Shown: positions 23,171-36,042 of the stretch, in pieces
Layout: the number at the start of each line of letters is the position of its first letter
Position numbering within the stretch: position 1 is the stretch's first letter
Origin: Hippasteria phrygiana
Lineage: Eukaryota; Echinodermata; Asteroidea; Valvatida; Goniasteridae
Direction: 5' to 3'
DNA: 64,000 nt
Assembly: GCA_037893225.1 (NCBI GenBank)
Contig: JAZGUH010000261.1
Location: 372,001-436,000, forward strand
Notes under the pieces: model-generated
Database searches by the model: none
Seen by the model: only the letters and a program-made list of their open reading frames with translations
Told to the model about the DNA's origin: nothing
Position numbers and translations under genes: made by a program

Positions 23171-25276
23171 TAGCTTAGATCTAGCGCAACAATTTGAGAC
23201 CATCGCCAGCTTCACAGCGTTAGAACTCGTGGAGAAAATTCAAACCTCGCAACAAATTTCTTCCCGTGAACTCTGTGTGCGTTCTCCCGTTTACTGCATT
23301 GTGACTGCTTAACGTTTGCCAAATTTTCAGATGAACGCCCCTCCTTTCCCTGGCCATAATTGAATGGGATATTAACCAAATCCAGTAATTTTTACACGTA
23401 TGGGTAGCTTAGATATAGCGCAACAATTTGAGACCATCGCCAGCTTCACAGCGTTAGAACTCTTCGAGAAAATGCAAACCTCGCAACAAATTTCTTCCCG
23501 TGAACTCTGTGTGCGTTCTCCCGATTACTGCATTGTGACTGCTTAACGTTTGCCAAATGTTCAGATGAACGCCCCTCCTTTCCCTGTTCATAATTGAATG
23601 GGATATTGACCAAATCAAGTAATTTTTACACGTATATGTAGCTTAGATCTAGCGCAACAATTTGAGACCATCGCCAGCTTCACAGCGTTAGAACTCGTGG
23701 AGAAAATTCAAACCTCGCAACAAATTTCTTCCCCTGAACTCTGTGTGCGTTCTCCCGTTTACTGCATTGTGACTGCTTAACGTTTGCCAAATTTTCAGAT
23801 GAACGCCCCTCCTTTCCCTGTTCATAATTGAATGGGATATTAACCAAATCCAGTAATTTTTACACGTATGGGTAGCTTAGATATAGCGCAACAATTTGAG
23901 ACCATCGCCAGCTTCACAGCGTTAGAACTCTTCGAGAAAATGCAAACCTCGCAACAAATTTCTTCCCGTGAACTCTGTGTGCGTTCTCCCGTTTACTGCA
24001 TTGTGACTGCTTAACGTTTGCCAAATTTTCAGATGAACGCCCCTCCTTTCCCTGTTCATAATTGAATGGGATATTGACCAAATCAAGTAATGTTTACACG
24101 TATGGGTAGCTTAGATCTAGCGCAACAATTTGAGACCATCGCCAGCTTCAGAGCGTTAGAACTAGTGGAGAAAATTCAAACCTCGCAACAAATGTCTTCC
24201 CGTGAACTCTCTGTGCGTTCTCCCGTTTACTGCATTGTGACTGCTTAACGTTTGCCAAATTTTCAGATGAACGCCCCTCCTTTCCCTGGTCATAATTGAA
24301 TGGGATATTAACCAAATCCAGTAATTTTTACACGTATGGGTAGCTTAGATATAGCGCAACAATTTGAGACCATCGCCAGCTTCACAGCGTTAGAACTCTT
24401 CGAGAAATTGCAAACCTCGCAACAAATTTCTTCCCGTGAACTCTGTGTGCGTTCTCCCGATTACTGCATTGTGACTGCTTAACGTTTGCCAAATGTTCAG
24501 ATGAACGCCCTTCCTTTCCCTGTTCATAATTGAATGGGATATTGACCAAATCAAGTAATTTTTACACGTATATGTAGCTTAGATCTAGCGCAACAATTTG
24601 AGACCATCGCCAGCTTCACAGCGTTAGAACTCGTGGAGAAAATTCAAACCTCGCAACAAATTTCTTCCCGTGAACTCTGTGTGCGTTCTCCCGTTTACTG
24701 CATTGTGACTGCTTAACGTTTGCCAAATTTTCAGATGAACGCCCCTCCTTTCCCTGTTCATAATTGAATGGGATATTAACCAAATCCAGTAATTTTTACA
24801 CGTATGGGTAGCTTAGATATAGCGCAACAATTTGAGACCATCGCCAGCTTCACAGCGTTAGAACTCTTCGAGAAAATGCAAACCTCGCAACAAATTTCTT
24901 CCCGTGAACTCTGTGTGCGTTCTCCCGTTTACTGCATTGTGACTGCTTAACGTTTGCCAAATTTTCAGGTGAACGCCCCTCCTTTCCCTGTTCATAATTG
25001 AATGGGATATTGACCAAATCAAGTAATGTTTACACGTATGGGTAGCTTAGATCTAGCGCAACAATTTGAGACCATCGCCAGCTTCAGAGCGTTAGAACTA
25101 GTGGAGAAAATTCAAACCTCGCAACAAATTTCTTCCCGTGAACTCTGTGTGCGTTCTCCCGTTTACTGCATTGTGACTGCTTAACGTTTGCCAAATTTTC
25201 AGATGAACGCCACTCCTTTCCCTGTTCATAATTGAATGGGATATTGACCAAATCCAGTATGTTTTACACGTATGAG
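23171..25276 (+). repeat. Short 22-mer-family block (9 monomers, 2,106 bp)
   Basis: Begins with the ggccat monomer and runs through ccctg, taatgttt, aaatgt/ctctctg/ggtcat, then monomers with aaattgc (about 24,405), gcccttcc (about 24,507) and caggtg (about 24,967), ending with ccactcc and X at 25,277. The first monomers match 30,194 onward, while the later half lacks the C-type monomers. Confidence 0.85.
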
Positions 25277-26447
25277 TAGCTTAGATCTAGCGCAACAATT
25301 TGGGAACCATCGCCAGCTTCAGAGCGTTAGAACTTTTCGAGATAATTCAAACCTCGCAAGAAATTTCTTCTTGTGAACTTTGTGTGCTTTCTCCCGTGTA
25401 CTGCATTGTGACTGCTTAACGTTTGCCACATTTTCAGATGAACGCCCCTCCTTTCCCTGTTCATAATTGAATGGGATATTGACCAAATCCAGTATGTTTT
25501 ACGCGTATGAGTAGCTTAGATCTAGCGCAACAATTTGAGACCATCGCCAGCTTCAGAGCGTTAGAACTAGTGGAGAAAATTCAAACCTCGCAACAAATTT
25601 CTTCCCGTGAACTCTGTGTGCGTTCTCCCGTTTACTGCATTGTGACTGCTTAACGTTTGCCAAATTTTCAGATGAACGCCCCTCATTTCGCTGTTCATAA
25701 TTGAATGGGATATTGACCAAATCCAGTAATGTTTACACGTATGGGTAGCTTAGATCTAGCGCAACAATTTGAGACCATCGCCAGCTTCAGAGCGTTAGAA
25801 CTCGTGGAGAAAATTCAAACCTCGCAACAAATTTCTTCCCGTGAACTCTGTGTGCGTTCTCCCGATTACTGCATTGTGACTGCTTAACGTTTGCCAAATT
25901 TTCAGATGAACGCCCCTCCTTTCCCTGTTCATAATTGAATGGGATATTGACCAAATCCAGTATGTTTTACACGTATGGGTAGCTTAGATCTAGCGCAACA
26001 ATTTGAGACCATCGCCAGCTTCAGAGCGTTAGAACTCGTGGAGAAAATTCAAACCTCGCAACAAATTTCTTCCCGTGAACTCTGTGTGCGTTCTCCCGAT
26101 TACTGCATTGTGACTGCTTAACGTTTGCCAAATGTTCAGATGAACGCCCCTCCTTTCCCTGTTCATAATTGAATGGGATATTGACCAAATCAAGTAATTT
26201 TTACACGTATATGTAGCTTAGATCTAGCGCAACAATTTGAGACCATCGCCAGCTTCACAGCGTTAGAACTCGTGGAGAAAATTCAAACCTCGCAACAAAT
26301 TTCTTCCCGTGAACTCTGTGTGCGTTCTCCCGTTTACTGCATTGTGACTGCTTAACGTTTGCCAAATTTTCAGATGAACGCCCCTCCTTTCCCTGTTCAT
26401 AATTGAATGGGATATTGACCAAATCAAGTAATGTTTACACGTATGGG
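24107..26447 (+). repeat. 2,341-bp tandem duplication, copy 1
   Basis: Ten monomers containing X at 25,277. The next ten (from 26,448) repeat them at an offset of 2,341, with shared private variants: aaattgc (24,405 and 26,746), gcccttcc (24,507 and 26,848) and caggtg. This decamer mixes 22-mer-type monomers with X-P-Q-R and so is not the same order as 20,127-22,467. Confidence 0.88.
25277..25511 (+). repeat. Diverged X monomer (235 bp)
   Basis: X-type unit with tttgggaacc at 25,299. It is the standard X sequence, inside the 2,341-bp tandem duplication. Confidence 0.92.
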
Positions 26448-28465
26448 TAGCTTAGATCTAGCGCAACAATTTGAGACCATCGCCAGCTTCAGAGCGTTAG
26501 AACTAGTGGAGAAAATTCAAACCTCGCAACAAATGTCTTCCCGTGAACTCTCTGTGCGTTCTCCCGTTTACTGCATTGTGACTGCTTAACGTTTGCCAAA
26601 TTTTCAGATGAACGCCCCTCCTTTCCCTGGTCATAATTGAATGGGATATTAACCAAATCCAGTAATTTTTACACGTATGGGTAGCTTAGATATAGCGCAA
26701 CAATTTGAGACCATCGCCAGCTTCACAGCGTTAGAACTCTTCGAGAAATTGCAAACCTCGCAACAAATTTCTTCCCGTGAACTCTGTGTGCGTTCTCCCG
26801 ATTACTGCATTGTGACTGCTTAACGTTTGCCAAATGTTCAGATGAACGCCCTTCCTTTCCCTGTTCATAATTGAATGGGATATTGACCAAATCAAGTAAT
26901 TTTTACACGTATATGTAGCTTAGATCTAGCGCAACAATTTGAGACCATCGCCAGCTTCACAGCGTTAGAACTCGTGGAGAAAATTCAAACCTCGCAACAA
27001 ATTTCTTCCCGTGAACTCTGTGTGCGTTCTCCCGTTTACTGCATTGTGACTGCTTAACGTTTGCCAAATTTTCAGATGAACGCCCCTCCTTTCCCTGTTC
27101 ATAATTGAATGGGATATTAACCAAATCCAGTAATTTTTACACGTATGGGTAGCTTAGATATAGCGCAACAATTTGAGACCATCGCCAGCTTCACAGCGTT
27201 AGAACTCTTCGAGAAAATGCAAACCTCGCAACAAATTTCTTCCCGTGAACTCTGTGTGCGTTCTCCCGTTTACTGCATTGTGACTGCTTAACGTTTGCCA
27301 AATTTTCAGGTGAACGCCCCTCCTTTCCCTGTTCATAATTGAATGGGATATTGACCAAATCAAGTAATGTTTACACGTATGGGTAGCTTAGATCTAGCGC
27401 AACAATTTGAGACCATCGCCAGCTTCAGAGCGTTAGAACTAGTGGAGAAAATTCAAACCTCGCAACAAATTTCTTCCCGTGAACTCTGTGTGCGTTCTCC
27501 CGTTTACTGCATTGTGACTGCTTAACGTTTGCCAAATTTTCAGATGAACGCCACTCCTTTCCCTGTTCATAATTGAATGGGATATTGACCAAATCCAGTA
27601 TGTTTTACACGTATGAGTAGCTTAGATCTAGCGCAACAATTTGGGAACCATCGCCAGCTTCAGAGCGTTAGAACTGTTCGAGATAATTCAAACCTCGCAA
27701 GAAATTTCTTCTTGTGAACTTTGTGTGCTTTCTCCCGTGTACTGCATTGTGACTGCTTAACGTTTGCCACATTTTCAGATGAACGCCCCTCCTTTCCCTG
27801 TTCATAATTGAATGGGATATTGACCAAATCCAGTATGTTTTACGCGTATGAGTAGCTTAGATCTAGCGCAACAATTTGAGACCATCGCCAGCTTCAGAGC
27901 GTTAGAACTAGTGGAGAAAATTCAAACCTCGCAACAAATTTCTTCCCGTGAACTCTGTGTGCGTTCTCCCGTTTACTGCATTGTGACTGCTTAACGTTTG
28001 CCAAATTTTCAGATGAACGCCCCTCATTTCGCTGTTCATAATTGAATGGGATATTGACCAAATCCAGTAATGTTTACACGTATGGGTAGCTTAGATCTAG
28101 CGCAACAATTTGAGACCATCGCCAGCTTCAGAGCGTTAGAACTCGTGGAGAAAATTCAAACCTCGCAACAAATTTCTTCCCGTGAACTCTGTGTGCGTTC
28201 TCCCGATTACTGCATTGTGACTGCTTAACGTTTGCCAAATTTTCAGATGAACGCCCCTCCTTTCCCTGTTCATAATTGAATGGGATATTGACCAAATCCA
28301 GTATGTTTTACACGTATGGGTAGCTTAGATCTAGCGCAACAATTTGAGACCATCGCCAGCTTCAGAGCGTTAGAACTCGTGGAGAAAATTCAAACCTCGC
28401 AACAAATTTCTTCCCGTGAACTCTGTGTGCGTTCTCCCGATTACTGCATTGTGACTGCTTAACGT
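26448..28465 (+). repeat. 2,341-bp tandem duplication, copy 2 (incomplete)
   Basis: Follows copy 1 monomer by monomer until within the monomer at 28,321. There an R-type 5' part (cgtgg, cgatta) switches to an F-type 3' part (attttc, ggtcat, ttaacc). The X in this copy has gaactgttcgag at about 27,673, where copy 1 and others have gaacttttcgag. Confidence 0.85.
27618..27852 (+). repeat. Diverged X monomer (235 bp), gaactgttcg variant
   Basis: X-type unit with tttgggaacc at 27,640. It differs from its duplicate at 25,277 by gaactgttcgag in place of gaacttttcgag. Confidence 0.92.
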
Positions 28466-29724
28466 TTGCCAAATTTTCAGATGAACGCCCCTCCTTTCCC
28501 TGGTCATAATTGAATGGGATATTAACCAAATCCAGTAATGTTTACACGTATGGGTAGCTTAGATATAGCGCAACAATTTGAGACCATCGCCAGCTTCACA
28601 GCGTTAGAACTCTTCGAGAAAATGCAAACCTCGCAACAAATTTCTTCCCGTGAACTCTGTGTGCGTTCTCCCGATTACTGCATTGTGACTGCTTAACGTT
28701 TGCCAAATGTTCAGATGAACGCCCCTCCTTTCCCTGTTCATAATTGAATGGGATATTGACCAAATCAAGTAATTTTTACACGTATATGTAGCTTAGATCT
28801 AGCGCAACAATTTGAGACCATCGCCAGCTTCACAGCGTTAGAACTCTTCGAGAAAATGCAAACCTCGCAACAAATTTCTTCCCGTGAACTCTGTGTGCGT
28901 TCTCCCGTTTACTGCATTGTGACTGCTTAACGTTTGCCAAATTTTCAGATGAACACCCCTCCTTTCCCTGTTCATAATTGAATGGGATATTGACCAAATC
29001 AAGTAATGTTTACACGTATGGGTAGCTTAGATCTAGCGCAACAATTTGAGACCATCGCCAGCTTCAGAGCGTTAGAACTAGTGGAGAAAATTCAAACCTC
29101 GCAACAAATTTCTTCCCGTGAACTCTGTGTGCGTTCTCCCGTTTACTGCATTGTGACTGCTTAACGTTTGCCAAATTTTCAGATGAACGCCCCTCATTTC
29201 CCTGTTCATAATTGAATGGGATATTGACCAAATCCAGTATGTTTTACACGTATGGATAGCTTAGATCTAGCGCAACAATTTGAGACCATCGCCAGCTTCA
29301 GAGCGTTAGAACTAGTGGAGAAAATTCAAACCTCGCAACAAATTTCTTCCCGTGAACTCTGTGTGCGTTCTCCCGTTTACTGCATTGTGACTGCTTAACG
29401 TTTGCCAAATTTTCAGATGAACGCCCCTCCTTTCCCTGTTCATAATTGAATGGGATATTGACCAAATCAAGTAATGTTTACACGTATGGGTAGCTTAGAT
29501 CTAGCGCAACAATTTGAGACCATCGCCAGCTTCAGAGCGTTAGAACTAGTGGAGAAAATTCAAACCTCGCAACAAATTTCTTCCCGTGAACTCTGTGTGC
29601 GTTCTCCCGGTTACTGCATTGTGACTGCTTAACGTTTGCCAAATTTTCAGATGAACGCCACTCCTTTCCCTGTTCATAATTGAATGGGATATTGACCAAA
29701 TCCAGTATGTTTTACACGTATGAG
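27618..29724 (+). repeat. Nonamer derivative of the decamer (2,107 bp)
   Basis: Order X-P-Q-(R/F hybrid)-G-H-I-D-S: nine monomers. The hybrid at 28,321-28,554 has R features through position 120 (cgatta) and F features from position 155 on (attttc, ggtcat, ttaacc), so one monomer was removed by a crossover between 120 and 155. The length is exactly 234 bp less than the decamer. Confidence 0.87.
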
Positions 29725-29959
29725 TAGCTTAGATCTAGCGCAACAATTTGGGAACCATCGCCAGCTTCAGAGCGTTAGAACTTTTCGAGATAATTCAAAC
29801 CTCGCAAGAAATTTCTTCTTGTGAACTTTGTGTGCTTTCTCCCGTGTACTGCATTGTGACTGCTTAACGTTTGCCACATTTTCAGATGAACGCCCCTCCT
29901 TTCCCTGTTCATAATTGAATGGGATATTGACCAAATCCAGTATGTTTTACGCGTATGAG
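29725..29959 (+). repeat. Diverged X monomer (235 bp)
   Basis: X-type unit with tttgggaacc at 29,747. It is followed by P with gctattcat, then directly by the 22-mer-type block at 30,194. Confidence 0.92.
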
Positions 29960-32767
29960 TAGCTTAGATCTAGCGCAACAATTTGAGACCATCGCCAGCT
30001 TCAGAGCGTTAGAACTAGTGGAGAAAATTCAAACCTCGCAACAAATTTCTTCCCGTGAACTCTGTGTGCGTTCTCCCGTTTACTGCATTGTGACTGCTTA
30101 ACGTTTGCCAAATTTTCAGATGAACGCCCCTCATTTCGCTATTCATAATTGAATGGGATATTGACCAAATCCAGTATGTTTTACACGTATGGGTAGCTTA
30201 GATCTAGCGCAACAATTTGAGACCATCGCCAGCTTCACAGCGTTAGAACTCGTGGAGAAAATTCAAACCTCGCAACAAATTTCTTCCCGTGAACTCTGTG
30301 TGCGTTCTCCCGTTTACTGCATTGTGACTGCTTAACGTTTGCCAAATTTTCAGATGAACGCCCCTCCTTTCCCTGGCCATAATTGAATGGGATATTAACC
30401 AAATCCAGTAATTTTTACACGTATGGGTAGCTTAGATATAGCGCAACAATTTGAGACCATCGCCAGCTTCACAGCGTTAGAACTCTTCGAGAAAATGCAA
30501 ACCTCGCAACAAATTTCTTCCCGTGAACTCTGTGTGCGTTCTCCCGATTACTGCATTGTGACTGCTTAACGTTTGCCAAATGTTCAGATGAACGCCCCTC
30601 CTTTCCCTGTTCATAATTGAATGGGATATTGACCAAATCAAGTAATTTTTACACGTATATGTAGCTTAGATCTAGCGCAACAATTTGAGACCATCGCCAG
30701 CTTCACAGCGTTAGAACTCGTGGAGAAAATTCAAACCTCGCAACAAATTTCTTCCCCTGAACTCTGTGTGCGTTCTCCCGTTTACTGCATTGTGACTGCT
30801 TAACGTTTGCCAAATTTTCAGATGAACGCCCCTCCTTTCCCTGTTCATAATTGAATGGGATATTAACCAAATCCAGTAATTTTTACACGTATGGGTAGCT
30901 TAGATATAGCGCAACAATTTGAGACCATCGCCAGCTTCACAGCGTTAGAACTCTTCGAGAAAATGCAAACCTCGCAACAAATTTCTTCCCGTGAACTCTG
31001 TGTGCGTTCTCCCGTTTACTGCATTGTGACTGCTTAACGTTTGCCAAATTTTCAGATGAACGCCCCTCCTTTCCCTGTTCATAATTGAATGGGATATTGA
31101 CCAAATCAAGTAATGTTTACACGTATGGGTAGCTTAGATCTAGCGCAACAATTTGAGACCATCGCCAGCTTCAGAGCGTTAGAACTAGTGGAGAAAATTC
31201 AAACCTCGCAACAAATGTCTTCCCGTGAACTCTCTGTGCGTTCTCCCGTTTACTGCATTGTGACTGCTTAACGTTTGCCAAATTTTCAGATGAACGCCCC
31301 TCCTTTCCCTGGTCATAATTGAATGGGATATTAACCAAATCCAGTAATTTTTACACGTATGGGTAGCTTAGATATAGCGCAACAATTTGAGACCATCGCC
31401 AGCTTCACAGCGTTAGAACTCTTCGAGAAAATGCAAACCTCGCAACAAATTTCTTCCCGTGAACTCTGTGTGCGTTCTCCCGATTACTGCATTGTGACTG
31501 CTTAACGTTTGCCAAATGTTCAGATGAACGCCCCTCCTTTCCCTGTTCATAATTGAATGGGATATTGACCAAATCAAGTAATTTTTACACGTATATGTAG
31601 CTTAGATCTAGCGCAACAATTTGAGACCATCGCCAGCTTCACAGCGTTAGAACTCGTGGAGAAAATTCAAACCTCGCAACAAATTTCTTCCCGTGAACTC
31701 TGTGTGCGTTCTCCCGTTTACTGCATTGTGACTGCTTAACGTTTGCCAAATTTTCAGATGAACGCCCCTCCTTTCCCTGTTCATAATTGAATGGGATATT
31801 AACCAAATCCAGTAATTTTTACACGTATGGGTAGCTTAGATATAGCGCAACAATTTGAGACCATCGCCAGCTTCAGAGCGTTAGAACTCTTCGAGAAAAT
31901 GCAAACCTCGCAACAAATTTCTTCCCGTGAACTCTGTGTGCGTTCTCCCGTTTACTGCATTGTGACTGCTTAACGTTTGCCAAATTTTCAGATGAACGCC
32001 CCTCCTTTCCCTGTTCATAATTGAATGGGATATTGACCAAATCAAGTAATGTTTACACGTATGGGTAGCTTAGATCTAGCGCAACAATTTGAGACCATCG
32101 CCAGCTTCAGAGCGTTAGAACTAGTGGAGAAAATTCAAACCTCGCAACAAATGTCTTCCCGTGAACTCTCTGTGCGTTCTCCCGTTTACTGCATTGTGAC
32201 TGCTTAACGTTTGCCAAATTTTCAGATGAACGCCCCTCATTTCCCTGTTCATAATTGAATGGGATATTGACCAAATCCAGTAATGGTTACACGTATGGGT
32301 AGCTTAGACCTAGCGCAACGATTTGAGACCATCGCCAGCTTCAGAGCGTTAGAACTCGTGGAGAAAATTCAAACCTCGCAACAAATTTCTTCCCGTGAAC
32401 TCTGTGTGCGTTCTCCCGCTTATTGCATTGTGACTGCTTAACGTTTGCCAAATTTTCAGATGCACGCCACTTCTTTCCTTGTTCATAATTGAATGGGATA
32501 TTGACCAAATCCAGTATGTTTTACACGTATGGGTAGCTTAGATCTAGCGCAACAATTTGAGACCATCGCCAGCTTCAGAGCGTTAGAACTAGTGGAGAAA
32601 ATTCAAACCTCGCAACAAATTTCTTCACGTGAACTCTGTGTGCGTTCTCCCGTTTACTGCATTGTGACTGCTTAACGTTTGCCAAATTTTCAGATGAACG
32701 CCCCTCATTTCGCTGTTCATAATTGAATGGGATATTGACCAAATCCAGTAATGTTTACACGTATGGG

Positions 32768-33000
32768 TAGCTTAGATATAGCGCAACAATTTGAGACCAT
32801 CGCCAGCTTCACAGCGTTAGAACTCGTGGAGAAAATTCAAACCTCGCAACAAATTTCTTCCCGTGAACTCTGTGTGCGTTCTCCCGTTTACTGCATTGTG
32901 ACTGCTTAACGTTTGCCAAATTTCAGATGAACGCCCCTCCTTTCCCTGGTCATAATTGAATGGGATATTAACCAAATCCAGTAATTTTTACACGTATGGG
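32768..33000 (+). repeat. 233-bp monomer (caaatttcag deletion lineage)
   Basis: The third occurrence of the deletion first seen at 12,876-13,108, again directly before the ctccccatta monomer. Confidence 0.9.
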
Positions 33001-33468
33001 TAGCTTAGATATAGCGCAACAATTTGAGACCATCGCCAGCTTCACAGCGTTAGAACTCTTCGAGAAAATGCAAACCTCGCAACAAATTTCTTCCCGTGAA
33101 CTCTGTGTGCGTTCTCCCCATTACTGCATTGTGACTGCTTAACGTTTGCCAAATGTTCAGATGAACGCCCCTCCTTTCCCTGTTCATAATTGAATGGGAT
33201 ATTAACCAAATCCAGTAATGTTTACACGTATGGGTAGCTTAGATCTAGCGCAACAATTTGAGACCATCGCCAGCTTCAGAGCGTTAGAACTAGTGGAGAA
33301 AATTCAAACCTCGCAACAAATTTCTTCCCGTGAACTCTGTGTGCGTTCTCCCGTTTACTGCATTGTGACTGCTTAACGTTTGCCAAATTTTCAGATGAAC
33401 GCCCCTCATTTCCCTGTTCATAATTGAATGGGATATTGACCAAATCCAGTAATGGTTACACGTATGGG

Positions 33469-33701
33469 TAGCTTAGACCTAGCGCAACGATTTGAGACCA
33501 TCGCCAGCTTCAGAGCGTTAGAACTCGTGGAGAAAATTCAAACCTCGCAACAAATTTCTTCCCGTGAACTCTGTGTGCGTTCTCCCGCTTATTGCATTGT
33601 GACTGCTTAACGTTTGCCAAATTTTCAGATGAACGCCACTTCTTCCTTGTTCATAATTGAATGGGATATTGACCAAATCCAGTATGTTTTACACGTATGG
33701 G
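33469..33701 (+). repeat. 233-bp C-type monomer (cacttcttcctt lineage)
   Basis: C type (gaccta, caacgattt, cgctta) with the pyrimidine-tract deletion seen at 13,811-14,043. Confidence 0.9.
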
Positions 33702-33935
33702 TAGCTTAGATCTAGCGCAACAATTTGAGACCATCGCCAGCTTCAGAGCGTTAGAACTAGTGGAGAAAATTCAAACCTCGCAACAAATTTCTTCCCGTGA
33801 ACTCTGTGTGCGTTCTCCCGTTTACTGCATTGTGACTGCTTAACGTTTGCCAAATTTTCAGATGAACGCCCCTCCTTTCCCTGTTCATAATTGAATGGGA
33901 TATTAACCAAATCCAGTAATTTTTACACGTATGGG

Positions 33936-34169
33936 TAGCTTAGATATAGCGCAACAATTTGAGACCATCGCCAGCTTCAGAGCGTTAGAACTAGTGGAGA
34001 AAATGCAAACCTCGCAACAAATGTCTTCCCGTGAACTCTGTGTGCGTTCTCCCGTTTACTGCATTGTGACTGCTTAACGTTTGCCAAATTTTCAGATGAA
34101 CGCCCCTCATTTCCCTGTTCATAATTGAATGGGATATTGACCAAATCCAGTAATGGTTACACGTATGGG
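33936..34169 (+). repeat. Mosaic monomer with alternating diagnostic alleles
   Basis: It reads gatata (type of A1 14,278), agtgg (type of A1 14,512), aaaatg (14,278), then aaatgt and cccctca (14,512). Alleles switch at least three times within about 80 bp. A single crossover cannot give this pattern. A short conversion tract on top of a crossover, or one extra mutation at position 70, could. Confidence 0.75.
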
Positions 34170-35105
34170 TAGCTTAGACCTAGCGCAACAATTTGAGACC
34201 ATCGCCAGCTTCAGAGCGTTAGAACTCGTGGAGAAAATTCAAACCTCGCAACAAATTTCTTCCCGTGAACTCTGTGTGCGTTCTCCCGCTTATTGCATTG
34301 TGACTGCTTAACGTTTGCCAAATTTTCAGATGAACGCCACTTCTTTCCTTGTTCATAATTGAATGGGATATTGACCAAATCCAGTAAGTTTTACACGTAT
34401 GGGTAGCTTAGATCTAGCGCAACAATTTGAGACCATCGCCAGCTTCAGAGCGTTAGAACTAGTGGAGAAAATTCAAACCTCGCAACAAATTTCTTCCCGT
34501 GAACTCTGTGTGCGTTCTCCCGTTTACTGCATTGTGACTGCTTAACGTTTGCCAAATTTTCAGATGAACGCCCCTCATTTCGCTGTTCATAATTGAATGG
34601 GATATTGACCAAATCCAGTAATGTTTACACGTATGGGTAGCTTAGATATAGCGCAACAATTTGAGACCATCGCCAGCTTCACAGCGTTAGAACTCTTCGA
34701 GAAAATGCAAACCTCGCAACAAATTTCTTCCCGTGAACTCTGTGTGCGTTCTCCCGTTTACTGCATTGTGACTGCTTAACGTTTGCCAAATTTTCAGGTG
34801 AACGCCCCTCCTTTCCCTGTTTATAATTGAATGGGATATTGACCAAATCAAGTAATGTTTACACGTATGTGTAGCTTAGATCTAGCGCAACAATTTGAGA
34901 CCATCGCCAGCTTCAGAGCGTTAGAACTAGTGGAGAAAATTCAAACCTCGCAACAAATTTCTTCCCGTGAACTCTGTGTGCGTTCTCCCGTTTACTGCAT
35001 TGTGACTGCTTAACGTTTGCCAAATTTTCAGATGAACGCCACTCCTTTCCCTGTTCATAATTGAATGGGATATTGACCAAATCCAGTATGTTTTACACGT
35101 ATGAG

Positions 35106-36042
35106 TAGCTTAGATCTAGCGCAACAATTTGGGAACCATCGCCAGCTTCAGAGCGTTAGAACTTTTCGAGATAATTCAAACCTCGCAAGAAATTTCTTCT
35201 TGTGAACTTTGTGTGCTTTCTCCCGTGTACTGCATTGTGACTGCTTAACGTTTGCCACATTTTCAGATGAACGCCCCTCCTTTCCCTGTTCATAATTGAA
35301 TGGGATATTGACCAAATCCAGTATGTTTTACGCGTATGAGTAGCTTAGATCTAGCGCAACAATTTGAGACCATCGCCAGCTTCAGAGCGTTAGAACTAGT
35401 GGAGAAAATTCAAACCTCGCAACAAATTTCTTCCCGTGAACTCTGTGTGCGTTCTCCCGTTTACTGCATTGTGACTGCTTAACGTTTGCCAAATTTTCAG
35501 ATGAACGCCCCTCATTTCGCTGTTCATAATTGAATGGGATATTGACCAAATCCAGTAATGTTTACACGTATGGGTAGCTTAGATCTAGCGCAACAATTTG
35601 AGACCATCGCCAGCTTCAGAGCGTTAGAACTCGTGGAGAAAATTCAAACCTCGCAACAAATTTCTTCCCGTGAACTCTGTGTGCGTTCTCCCGATTACTG
35701 CATTGTGACTGCTTAACGTTTGCCAAATTTTCAGATGAACGCCCCTCCTTTCCCTGTTCATAATTGAATGGGATATTGACCAAATCCAGTATGTTTTACA
35801 CGTATGGGTAGCTTAGATCTAGCGCAACAATTTGAGACCATCGCCAGCTTCAGAGCGTTAGAACTCGTGGAGAAAATTCAAACCTCGCAACAAATTTCTT
35901 CCCGTGAACTCTGTGTGCGTTCTCCCGATTACTGCATTGTGACTGCTTAACGTTTGCCAAATGTTCAGATGAACGCCCCTCCTTTCCCTGTTCATAATTG
36001 AATGGGATATTGACCAAATCAAGTAATTTTTACACGTATATG
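35106..36042 (+). repeat. Partial decamer X-P-Q-R (937 bp) leading into the hexamer array
   Basis: X at 35,106-35,340 (tttgggaacc at 35,128) followed by P, Q and R in decamer order. It continues into F-G-H-I-D at 36,043, so the first hexamer unit is physically the end of a normal decamer, before S/R hybrids replace S-X-P-Q-R. Confidence 0.88.

Larger units (their letters stand above)
30194..35105 (+). repeat. 22-mer family HOR, copy A3 (21 monomers, 4,912 bp)
   Basis: Third copy of the A family (21 x 234 minus two 1-bp deletions). It shares with A1 the markers gatgcacgcc (near 32,459), cttcacgtg (near 32,625), the caaatttcag deletion (near 32,920), ctccccatta (near 33,115), the cacttcttcctt deletion (near 33,641) and caggtg. 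It keeps two monomers that A1 and A2 lost between ggtcat and the aaatgt/cccctca monomer, and lacks others through hybrids at 33,001 and 33,936. It ends with ccactcc and X at 35,106. Confidence 0.87.
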
